64,000 bases of DNA from Haliotis asinina (taxonomy: Eukaryota; Mollusca; Gastropoda; Lepetellida; Haliotidae), in the NCBI RefSeq assembly GCF_037392515.1, contig NC_090281.1, forward strand, positions 56,088,753-56,152,752, written 5' to 3'. The translations under genes and the position numbers were made by a program. Every line of letters starts with the position of its first letter. Position 1 is the first letter of the stretch. This document shows positions 35,284-46,988 of this stretch, piece by piece. Under the pieces are notes generated by a model. That model saw nothing but the letters and a program-made list of their open reading frames with translations, had not been told where the DNA came from and ran no database searches.

Positions 35284-35790
35284 AGGAGATAAACATCATG
35301 TGTTGGCCAATTTCCGGGTGTTATTGAGTATTTGAAGCACAGGAATGCATTTGGAACCGACAGCGTCAGCCGGAGGTTTCAAATGAAATATTCCCGTGCT
35401 TCAAATACTCAATAACACCCGGAAATTGGCCAACACATGATGTTTATCGACATTGTAAACACAAAAGTAAACCAAAGGGGTTTTAGTGTCTGCACTCGTT
35501 TTTACATCGAATACGGACACAACAGTGAAGTGTCATCAGCTGGCCGTTTCAGCTCGTTCTCATGGTAGCATCTGGAGTTGCTCATTTGTGACGTCATTCT
35601 AACTTTATGTCACAATATGATTTGAATGGCGTCACCACTGTTGATGACACAACAAAACAATTGTTTACGTGTCAATACGCGGTGAATAGTCTTTCAGTTT
35701 CCGGGAATCTAATACCATTTGATCATGTTTTTCAACCAATCAGATTACAGAACACAGTAACTTTTGGTTTACAATTACCATTATACCTGG
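35284..35790. mobile_element. inverted-repeat element next to the TRPM2-like start exon
   Basis: Arms at about 35,291-35,340 and 35,393-35,450 (TTGGCCAATTTCCGGGTGTT and its mirror) flank a 50-bp loop. A further 330 bp match the copy at 22,265-22,500 in the opposite orientation. No ORF. It sits about 50 bp upstream of the first coding exon, in the 5' intron. Confidence 0.65.
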
Positions 35791-36806
35791 TGCTGCAACA
35801 TTTGTCACTTTTACAGTAAAAACGTAATGCATATTATCATGATGATATATTGCATAGAATATTATTGAATAAATACACCACACAAAATTTTATGAAATGC
35901 AATATTACTTATTCAGGGCATGAATATAGTTTTGTGGATGTTAAAAAGTACAGTCAGGATGACTAAAATTGTTACTTATGTGTCATAGGTGTTATTTCAG
36001 GTATCAATTGCAGAAGCTTCTGGAACTCAATGTAAAAACAACAGTTTCAATTACACCACTTATTTGTATACTTAATGTGCACTACAAGATGCAGAAATGA
36101 GCATCTTCAAGCACAAATGCAAAGAATGGATGAAAACAGAATATAGTGCACAATAATTATCATGCTACCAAAATCTTTAAATGAACCGAAGAAAAGTCCT
36201 CTCTAATTAATGTAATTATGAAAGTTTACAATACAGTAAACTTAACTGTTTTATTACTTTACACAAACATAAGTCCTGCTTCCTGTAAGCACAAGGGACC
36301 GTTCATAATTTATTGCTAGGTGGGGCAAAGATGATTTTGAGGTTTAGGTGGTGGGTGGAGTGTCCTCTGGACCTTTAGATTTGTAGGTCATGGGAAAACC
36401 CTGACCATTACAAATATCACGCTTCAAAGAAGGAGGTAGTTATGGATAACAGGAATATACATACATTAAAATACAAAATTTGCAATCGATATTGTTGTGG
36501 CCACTAGAGATTTTGTGATAAGTTACGTGATTAAAATAGATCCATCGCACACGCTGCCACAAATAAGCAACGCCTGACCGAGCAACGGTCAGCAAATCAG
36601 CTGGTGAGCGGTGCACGGCACACATATCATTATCACGCTGCTGTACCACTTCAGAGGCGATTCTTGGGGAGAGAATCATGAGTGATTTCTCAGATCGAAG
36701 TGTTCACGTCAGACCTATAAATTACCACAGAACTTGTCATTGCCGGTTTCATAATTTGACATATGTGCAGTTTTACATTACGGGTCATTTTCCACAAAGA
36801 GCTTAC

Positions 36807-37140
36807 CTTAAACATAGTTCCAATATTTGAATTACAATCACCACTGAGAGCACTAGCGTCAAACCGAACGGAACGGCATAGAACCAGTCCGGCACAGTCA
36901 TCAAACAAAGCTTGTGACCAGTGACAGGAAACTCTCACCGCGTGTTGGCGGCCATGCTTGTTTATGTTATGTACAAAAGTGGTGTTGGGAGTTGTCTTGC
37001 CGTGAGGAGCTTGGCAGTCACATGACAATAATTGATACGGCGGTTCAGACAAATCAACAGGAAGTAATAAAAAAATAAATGAATAAACTAATTTTACTAT
37101 TGAAGCGTACCTGTTTACTATGGATGGTTCCAAATGTTTA
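36807..37140 (-). promoter_or_regulatory. candidate non-coding first exon and promoter of TRPM2-like gene
   Basis: Two good minus-strand donors, AAG|GTAAGC at 36,806 and CAG|GTACGC at 37,110, are candidates for the end of the 5' UTR exon that must precede the acceptor at 35,237. Nothing in the sequence decides between them, and no TATA box is obvious. Confidence 0.35.
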
Positions 37141-37149
37141 CCCTGAGAT

Positions 37150-40100
37150 AAGAGAACGTATCAGAAAACTAAATCAGTAAGTTGTGCACAAAATCCGAAA
37201 TTATGTGCGTGGGCGGGACGTTATATTTGACTCCACCTCCGCACCTATTTTCGGATCTCTGTGTATAAAGTTTAGATAGGGTGTGAACTGCAAGAGTACA
37301 CGTGAACAAATGTGGCAAACCTTTATATGTTTAGCAGGAATGTTAAATTTTGCACAATGAGTGAAGTTGGGATCTGACAATAAGGTGTTATTTGTGTTTG
37401 TGAATGTGGTCTTTTTTTCATAAACATTTAAAGATATTTCCTGCTGATAATTATTACAAAACAAAATAATATTTTCTGTAATGAGTGTAATGTTGAAGAA
37501 AAATGTCATAACACTAATAAAGATTTTCATACTAAACCAGGAATGGAAATCTCCATGGAAAAATATAAATCTGTGAATATTGACGTTTTCCCTTTGTGGA
37601 ATCTGGCAAAATCTTAAAGCAGAATCCAACACCAATTGCATTTGTGTTCCAGATTTGGTCTGGAATGTATGGAGTAGTTGTCACTGGCCATTTATAGGTA
37701 AAAGAAATATTGACCTACCTTGTAAAATTCATTTCACACAAGTCTGTTGTGTCTGTGTCAAGGAGCCCGTTTGATTCAACCTTTGTCAGTATGAACACTG
37801 AACTCCAAGGACTAATTCCCCTGTTGCCATGGCCCTTATAATCAGAATCCCTTAATTGCCGTTACTTATAAAAGATGGTCAAATTGACTCTTTCACCCTC
37901 TACTGGCCAAACATTATTTCAAGTGAACTGCATACAGTTATGTCCCTTGAAGAACTCTATACAAATATGCAATGCACAATATGTTTGAAACTAGGTTGGC
38001 AAACACCATGAACACCATGTGTGACAGTTTTTGCTGTATGTAGCAATAATTGTTTACTTTTCACATATGGAGAGTGTTATTTTTTTTGGAAGCTGTTCGT
38101 CTCGATAGTATGGCTATTACTGCATCACCAGAAAGCTAAAATGAGTACAAATGATTTCAAAATATAAAATGTAAGTCAAATATGTACCTTTAACATTAAC
38201 TTACAACTCTGTCACTCTTCATTATCACTGTTGTTACATGTAGGATTTAAACCTTGTTGGATTACTTTGTATATGACAAGCCATCAAGTGGTCGAATGGC
38301 ATTTAGACTTGAACATAAAATTCATACGTGTTTTCTTTTACTGTCAGGAACACAATCCATTGTAGTTTATTCTTAAGTACAGTGTTTGAAATGCCTGGGT
38401 TCATGACTGCCCAAGACGGATAATTTACAACATGAAATGCCAGATTCTCAAATTCACCTGTCCAATGATCAAGTTAAAATTAAGACATATATAAAGTTAG
38501 TATTAGTTTTTTCAATATTTCATGTTTTAATTCAATCATACAAAGTAAATTTGTATTTGTTGTGGGCAGGTAAGTTTTGGTCAGGGCTGACAAGTTTTAC
38601 ATTTTAACAGTCCTGTGGTCTGGCTGAAATGTTTGTGTGTTTCATACCCTGATATATGAAACCAAACTATTAAGATAACAAAGAAGCGTGTAGTTTATTG
38701 ATGCTGACTGCCAGTAGGAATAAATTTGTACTGATAAATACTTTTTTTTATTAATCTGTTTCATTCCTTTTCAAGTTGCATGTACAGGTAGACAAATGAC
38801 GTGTTGGCATTCACATCATCAAGTTAGAACAAAACTGTACACAAATATGAGGGTGTACATATACAGACAAACAAAAGCCAGGTGGAAACATTATTACTGT
38901 AGTGGGCATATTAGTTTGAGTATGTTAAGCTGTATGTGTGCTGAATTAAAAAGTCAGAGTATCATATCTAAATGTTGCCATTTCCCAGTAACACTACTAT
39001 GTTTGTTATTTTTCATTGCGATACACCTTTCGAAATAGCATATGTCCTTCAGTAATTTGTGAAATTCAGCAAAGGCTATATCCTGCTGTTTAAGTCTTGA
39101 AGAATAGATTAATCTTTTCGCAAGAAGTAAAACCTGATTTACTATTTGATTATTTGAGGGCAGTCCAAACATGATAATAAATTTAGAGTTTCATATTGGT
39201 TTGAGTACTGATACATATTAAGCTCTGTTTGGAAGGGATGGTCTTAGCACTGATGGTAATGAAGGACTTCTGGATGGCCAGTAGTGCAGACAATGTCTCA
39301 GATAATTATATCATAAGTTCTGGCTAGACAGATATGCTTTCTGGGCATGGTTCTTGGCTGGTTAAAATCTCTTGACATCTGTGACCTTTTGTAGATTCTT
39401 TTGATGCCTGTTTTTGATGGTGACCAAACTTTGGTAGCTGGTTTCCCCGAAGCTGGATTTAAGTCAGAAAATGCTCTACTAGTAGAATGTTGACATCAGT
39501 TCCCCAGCCTACATCCACTGTTACTTAATATTGTGGGGAGATGGCACTTACTGGTTGGTGCATTATTTGTAGCTAATGTCTAACTGCTGCATCATCCAAC
39601 ACTGGGAGCACTATTCTGTGTCTTAGCACTGTGTGGGGTTGCTGCAGGTTAAGCACTGATTGGTAATGGCAAATACCTGCATTGCGATTTTGTGTAATAC
39701 TGCTTGAATATTGCTAAAAGCAGTGCAAAACCAAACTCACTCACTCACTTTGCATTTCATGAAATATGGTACTGCAATTTTGTCGTCATTGAAAGAAAGT
39801 GAATTGAGACCTGGTTGTATTTCCAGGATGATAGACATGCCAAAACATATCAGATGTGTGGCAGACTGATGGTGTATATGGTTGATGCTGTTGTGGAATC
39901 AGACTGGATTATTTTCATTCTATTCTAATATAGCTGTCAATGATTCAGTGTTTGCAATAATATAATTTGCCAGTTAGCCATTATGGCCGGCTGCCACCAG
40001 CAGGCTTTTAAATCAACAGGCCCTAGATGAAGCCCCACCACCCATTTTGAAAATGATTTAAGTGAAGTGACAAGATTTAGGGGTGGGGGGCCACTGGCGG

Positions 40101-42700
40101 AGAAAGGTTTGGGTTTAGTGAGTTCACCCCTGGCACCATGATACCCACCCTTCAAAAATCCTGGATATAGTTTAAAAGATAAGCCTTTCCCTGACCTAAA
40201 TAAAAAATTCTACCAGATTTTTGCTTGTCACTCTTTGGTAGTTATATATATACTTGTCCACATGAGAAAATCCTCATAAACCGCTGACACTGCCAGGAGG
40301 CAAAGGCTCAGCATTTTGTGAGCTCGTATTTCATTGTAAGTTTCCTCAGATTGCTTATTTTCCCCAAAATGTGTAACAGCATTTTAAAAAAAATAAATTG
40401 AAAGTTATTTCTTTTAGTGAAAGCTAGAATGCACAACTTTGTTTTAACCTGCACATTAGGTGGTGTACTTGTTGGAGCAGTATAACTTTATGTTACTTTT
40501 AACCGCAATATCATGGTGCAACATGTTGGAACAGGGTTTACTCACTGTAACCACATAACTAATCTAAGCTGGCCTTGGTGTGATCAGCGGAAACCTAAAG
40601 CACCAAGTGACCCCACCATCCAACATACTTGCAGAATGACAACATGAAGCCAGGGTGTATTACTCTCCCTTATGTATTTCAGGATGCTGACTTTCAACAT
40701 GGATATATGACAAGGAAACAAGCTAAAACTCCATAGCACATGTCACACGAAGACTGTTAATATATGTCATCAATAACAGCATTCTTGCAAAAAGTAAATA
40801 AATTTTTCAGTCAGGATAGGGAAAAATTTAACACCAGAACAAGGTCAATTTTAAAAAATACAAAATTAGGAAACAACTACATGTATTTGTGGTTTGGTAA
40901 AAGTAGAATTATGAAGTTGTGTTTCAGAATTCCTCTTGCAAAGGTCATGGCATACAGACTGCTGTAGTTTCTAAGATATAGGTAACAATCAGACCACATC
41001 ATGTTTTACAGGTTTCATGGATAATATCAAACTTTACTCTTGATTTGCAACAAGTCTTGAAGCCAATATTTAAAGTTTACTTTTGCCTGAAGGTATGGAA
41101 ATCAACTCGAACATAAATTCCAGGTAGTTTCTCAGAAAAATAAAACAAACTGTGTGATCATGAAATAGTCTGAAAACAAAAAAGTCTGAGTTGTTTAAAT
41201 GATTCTGTCTCTCATACTGAAGCATGAAATTTGTCAGTCAGTTGGTCTGGTAAAGAAACAAAACTTTTCATCAGAGCTGGATAGAGCACATTACTGACAC
41301 AACAATGCAGGACATTGTTCAACAAGACACTACAACCTGAACAGAACTGGCTTCCTCATAGTGGTATCTACCGCGGGGACCTTTTTTACATCCAAATCTG
41401 CAGCTTGGCGCTGTTGGTCACTGTGTATCTCCTATTATTCAGGGAATAACATCTGCACTGTGATAAACTCATGTGAGTCATTCATTGCTATGGTTTTGCA
41501 TCGAGTCTCATTCAAATATCACAGCTGTTCAAATGAACTACTCGTTTACAAAACATATTGTGTTACTAACGAGGTGATGGAGAGAGGCAACATCACTTTC
41601 CAGATTGGGTGTAATATATGAACTGTCCTGGGTATGTTTCATTATGGAATGCACTCATAAAAATAAAAAATCATCTCTAGAAATGATCTTCAGCACCACA
41701 TGCTTGCTGTAAAATCTGGACAATGTGACATTGCAAAAACATTGCTGGGGTTAACACTAAACAAACCACCAACCTGTAACCGAATGGAGATGTATCTGTG
41801 ACAAAACATTCTTGGAATAAGTAGAATGTTGACATCAATCCCCTCGCATACATCCACAGTAATGACATGATAACAAATAATCCCTACTGGTTAGCAACCA
41901 CTTACGGCCATTTTGTAGCGTTTTTTAATGATCTGCTCTATTGTTTATTTTCAACACAATGAAACAAAATTTATCTTGAGGACAGATTAGTTATTCACCA
42001 CCGTTTGTTGCTTGTTTACAGTTGCCAATCGTTGCAGGCGTTCAAAGCTTTTTCTAAAGCCACTTGCCAAAGGACAAGTGACTTAGAAAGTATCTTGTCC
42101 TGACTAATTTTCCACTTGCCATGATTTCTATGATATAATCATGATTATGTAATTAGAAAAGAATAAATCAACATGGTATTTGATGTTAATGCTTACTGAA
42201 TTATTTATTGAGATGTGATAAATAGCAAAGAAAGATAACTTTACTTCATTTTACTGCGAAATTTAACAGCTACATTTTGAGCCAATATGAAATCCATGTT
42301 TATTTGAAGTTTGAAACCATAAGTGGAATTATCTAAAGGCTCAGAGACATGGACTGAACTGTAATGTCAAAGATGCCAAGATGATTTTCATTCATCTGAA
42401 ACTTCATGTCAACGCACTAATTGTCATGTGACATCCCCTTGACGTTTGTTTGAACCTAGTCTTCAGAGGGGATATATATTTGTAATGTCCACGATGTAAA
42501 ATGCTTACAGTGATTTTAACTCTCATAGCCTGTTGCTTTTATGATGTGACAATGCTTTAAGTACTATGGAAGTACAAGCTGGCTAGTATCAAGTTATCGC
42601 TGCATTCCAGTTACTGTCAACACCTGGTTGTAATGCTTGCATAGACAGTCTGATTTTAACTGAAATACATGTGTCTTCTCAACCCCTATAACTCAATGAC
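37150..42700. other. intergenic, no gene recognised
   Basis: AT-rich DNA with no splice-framed coding segment I could recognise. It includes an interspersed repeat at about 38,395-38,650 (shared with 57,945-58,200), a SINE tail at 39,690-39,750, and a pair of similar segments near 39,480 and 41,825 (GTAGAATGTTGACATCA). Confidence 0.55.
38395..38650 (+). repeat. interspersed repeat shared with 57,945-58,200
   Basis: Both copies, in the same orientation, carry CAGATTCTCAAATTCAC and, about 170 bp on, GTGGTCTGGCTGAA. No terminal repeats or coding potential seen. Confidence 0.55.
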
Positions 42701-42714
42701 AGCCAGTATAGATA

Positions 42715-42975
42715 TCGAGAATCTCACCGAAGTGGCAGTAGACACGAGGGTGAGATTCTATTTATCATCCAAAATCATTCTTCATTAGTTTTCCAAGAAA
42801 AATGCACATCTCTGAACACAGCACTGGCATTAGATTTACAATGCAACGCTGTCATAGCATTGTGATGTCATCAAGTTCATGACGTCATACCATTGACAGG
42901 GCATTGTGAAAAATCTACTGTCAAAGCAATATTTCCTCAGAGATATCGTCTGATCTCATACAAGCAATATCTCCT
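42715..42975 (+). repeat. interspersed repeat, opposite to 60,735-61,075
   Basis: Shared features include GTGAGATTCTATTTATCAT, TGCACATCTCTGAACACAG, a CATGACGTCATACCATTG block and CCACAGGAGATATTG. The 60.7-kb copy is the reverse complement with about 20 percent difference by eye. Short inverted GAATCTCACC segments suggest a transposon end. Confidence 0.6.
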
Positions 42976-43159
42976 GTGGAACAGTTTTGGATGGTAAAAT
43001 GTAATCGTGTATATAATCGGGTGCAATTTTCACGGAAAGTTCACAAGAAACTATATTGGTGCGGTTGTTATTTTCACTCATTTCAAACATCTGAGGGATA
43101 GTATCGATCACAAAGTTTTCACAACCGACCGATGTGCAATGATCGAAGCTAGCCGCCAT
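42956..43159 (-). CDS. uncertain 67-codon ORF with good start context
   Basis: Begins ATGGCGGCTAGC with a purine-rich context and reads MAASFDHCTSVGCENFVIDT. It has non-random composition, but its last codons run into the interspersed repeat. It could be a first exon of an unseen gene, part of a transposon, or chance. I recognise no family. Confidence 0.2.
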   Translation of the reverse strand: MAASFDHCTSVGCENFVIDTIPQMFEMSENNNRTNIVSCELSVKIAPDYIHDYILPSKTVPQEILLV

Positions 43160-46100
43160 AACTGAATCATGTTTACTAAAACAATCAGAGAGAGAAGTGA
43201 GATTATACTCTTGTCAATATGACAACACCTGTCCCATATGCGAGATCAACTCGCAAGAGTGTTGTGCAAAAAACACGACCTGTGTGTATGTTATGGAACT
43301 TCGAGCACATAAAACATCGTGTCAGAGCGCTACGTTCGAGGCGACGAAAGTCGACATCTCACTTGTTTGTGTGTGCATTCCCTGGCACTGTGAATAGTGG
43401 TAGATTTAATAAATGAATCATACGTTACGTAGCTAGCCTCCGGACTACGCATTCTTGAACTCGTATTATTCCGGGTCAAGCCGAAAAGCTTGGAGGTTGC
43501 GGCAACTGGCGATGAATGCGGCCTATGGTAATGAATGGGTTAATAATCCATTCAATGTAGTTCATTTTTTTTTTCACTACTGACCCCGATAGAGTATTGC
43601 TATCTGACACATTCACATCATAGCCTCATGCCAAAATGCCTCTCATCGGGGTTGAGGCTAAGCAAGGGCCCAGCCAATGACAATCCTTTGGGATGCTTAC
43701 TAAAAATAGACACGGAATTCCACACACGAATTGCATATGGTGCAGATGGAATTTACAAGGCAGCTTCGTTAATTTTAACAGTTGGGCCATGGAAACACTG
43801 TATTTGTCATGAGATGACCAAGACTATTTCGCTTGGTATGATTATTGGCACACGATCTTGTTGCACTAAAAAACGCGAAAATTAATCCCAAAAAAATAAC
43901 TACGATTACAGTATACGAGGGAGGACTCTACTCATTATTGCATGTGTATTGATGTAGATGTGCTTTGATCGTGGGATAGGAACATTTGTGTACAGCCATG
44001 TAGGCCAGCTACAACTCTTAAAACATTGGAATATCTTTGCTTAGCATACCCATGCTTGCACAATGTCTACAGCAACCGCTTTGCTGAGCTGGAGACAACC
44101 CTGACAACACCACCTCAATAACAGAAATAGTTCTACAACCATGCTTTCACAGCAAATGGGTATGATATAGATATTGAGCATTATCTGAAGGCCAACATCA
44201 GAACAGCCCATGCTCTGGATTATAAAAGTCATGTGTCAATTGTTCAGAAATGATTTGATATCTTTTAGATAATAACCACCACAAACATGGGTATTCTGTA
44301 AATCATGTGATTCTCTAGAGCAGAGTAAACCATCTAACTAGTTGTTCAGTTTCACTGGTCAAATCACTCTTATCCAAGGCGGCCTTCAAGAGAGAAGTGA
44401 AAGAAATTTATCACACTTTCTGGACCACCCTCAGTATCTCCAGGGTATACGTTCCGACAAGTCTCCACTATACCCTGGATGCATCTACGACTCTGAGAAA
44501 TCTATTGCCTCCTTTGGCTGGCTTTATATTCAATCAGGTGTCTACGCTGGTAAGTTGAGCAACCAATCACAAGTCACTGACCGATTAAACATGGCAAAAC
44601 AAACCATGCTGAGGTTCTGTGAGAGAGGTAGAAGGAGCCTTTGCATATATTTCTTTTAAAGTTTCATACCCATAAATTTGTCTCTATGATTTCCCCTAAA
44701 TCTGAGTCACACTGAAAGCACACTTTCGCAGTTGCAACTGCTACCTTTGTTTTTACAACGGCCTAGCTGATTGGCTACTGTGAGAATGCGGAGCCAGCAA
44801 AGGGCAGTAATAAAATTATCAGGCTGACCCATAGCTGCCATCCAGGGTATAGTGCAGACATCAAAGGATGATTCTGGACAAGCATCCCATCAAAAGACTG
44901 ATATGCTCAACTAAAGTAATTACAGCTTATAAACTACTGTTACTTTACAGTTTGGGACATGGTCAAAGTTGATTGGTCAGTTGAACCAATACTTTACACA
45001 CATATAGATATATCAGTCTATTGTCCATCTTATCACATATTGATAACATTTTACCCTCAGAGCAAGAGGCTGACTTCAGTGCTGTTTCTTTGTAGACATT
45101 TCAGTTGTTTCATGACGTACTTTCTTAAAAAAAACAATGGACAATCGCATGAATTAAGACCCCAAGTCTGGAATTACTGTCCTGTGATGTCCCTATCCAT
45201 ACACAATGTTCATATAATGTGATCACTCGGGACATATAATCCGCAACTCCTAAAAGGCACCAGTAAAGCTCTCTGCATCTGACACATCATCTGTACATAT
45301 TCTGACAGAACCACAGATCACAATTTGCTAGCTGTACTATCACAACACTGGTCATGGTCGAGAGCACAGAAGCCCAGGAGCTGATGCCCCCAGCCTGCCC
45401 AGGTTGAAGTAGATTGGCACGAGTCTGGACTACCAGCAGCATCAGTCATTTCTCTTGTAGTCATAGTTTAGTATGTGTGCTGAATGTACACATACGTACA
45501 GGCCTGCCTGTATCTCCACCACCAGTATTTCTGTTCTCATTACCCTGCATACGCATCATAAACCTAGAGCACACACAGACACATGCAAGTACATTGGCCA
45601 AACCTATCTAATGGAGTAGACTTGTGTGTAAACTTGAACTTGTGTAGAGAGGAAATAATTGCACACAAAGGGAGTGGACTTGCATAACATTCAGTAATGA
45701 TAATAAAATCTCATTTGACTGAAAATATTATGTACGATTTTTAAAAACACCTACACAAAAGTCTGTGAAGAAGAAGACTGGTGGCCTTGTAATAAACAGT
45801 TCTATAAATGTAAGAAACCGTTACTGACACATCTTGCAACTGAGCTCCACATATATACATGTGTACACATGCAGCACCACCCTCAATCACGCAGTGATCA
45901 CTCACCCCATTCACTAATTACAGCTTTGTTCAGAGTCAAACAATACTTAAAGCAACCATCCAGTGAAATTACAGATCATGCAAGAGAGACATTTTTATCT
46001 AATGTCGCATGACTTACTCCAGAGAGCAACAACATCTTGCTAGAAGTAATCAATAATAGCAACAAAGATGGTGACATTCAGGGATTGTACAATGATATAA

Positions 46101-46940
46101 CATGATGTGTATACGAGGATGATGCTACACAAACATATTGCAGGGTCCCTTTCTTTGTGAATCCACAAGGAACTATATCCTGCAAAAAAGGCCTTAAAAA
46201 CTCCCATACTTTAACAAAGACTGACAATGATCATGCAAACATTAACTATCATGCCATCCTGACATAAATAATTATCATGTGGTGTAGCAGTCTGTTTCCA
46301 TTTGCTTGTTGGGAGTTATCTCCCCTAATTATCCATTGGCACAAGACTGTAGATCTTTACAATAATTTCACAAGAAAAACAGTGCTGTTGACTTTGCAAG
46401 TAGCTAGTTACAAAACAGTGTTACAGAATATTGTGCAGGTGTAGTTCATCAGATGAAACTTCTCTGCTGATGCGTATTTCTCATCAGCTCACTGGGGCCA
46501 CTCTGCCTATTCCGCTACTTGACCAGCCCTGTAGTGGTGTTAGCATCACTAACACAACATCCCAATACATCAGGCTAAATATCACATCAGACAAACAGTT
46601 TAACGTATGCTTCATGTAATTAACTGAGAAAGGCAACAAACATATCTAACTTCAAGAATTTTGTTTTCTAGAATTTAACAAACAACTTAGTGTCTAGACT
46701 GAAGACAGGTAGTATTTTGTCAAGTGACTGTCACATGACCAAAACTACCTTCTTCAATCCCCTTCTCTGGCTGCGGTGGGCCTGAGGTCCCTATCTGGTA
46801 TCTGTGTGGTGCCATTATATAAGCAGCAGCAGTATGCTCCATATACAACATGTGGCACTAGGTTGATGCTCTGTGGAATGAGATGTCTATGATTGCACTA
46901 GTCCTCTTGCTGAATAACTCTTGACTAGGTTATCTCCCCT
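43160..46940. other. intergenic, no gene recognised
   Basis: Contains a GC-richer patch near 43,200-43,700 and scattered short ORFs (for example 44,342-44,659 plus) without splice context or family similarity. The right part is probably 3' UTR or flank of SLC30A9. Confidence 0.5.
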
Positions 46941-46943
46941 TGG

Positions 46944-46988
46944 CTATAAGGCCTCCAGGTCTACATGCCTCAGCTGGGGGTGGGTTTT
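46944..46988 (-). CDS. SLC30A9: SLC30A9 last exon
   Basis: Acceptor CTTTTGCAG, then KTHPQLRHVDLEAL and TAG. The conserved C-terminal RHVDLE matches the family end, so the stop is genuine. Confidence 0.9.
   Translation of the reverse strand, partial: KTHPQLRHVDLEAL

Noticed and set aside
36690..37133. 147-codon minus ORF
   Set aside because: Overlaps the presumed 5' UTR region, has no family similarity and contains candidate donors.
44342..44659. 105-codon plus ORF
   Set aside because: No start context, splice context or recognisable domain.
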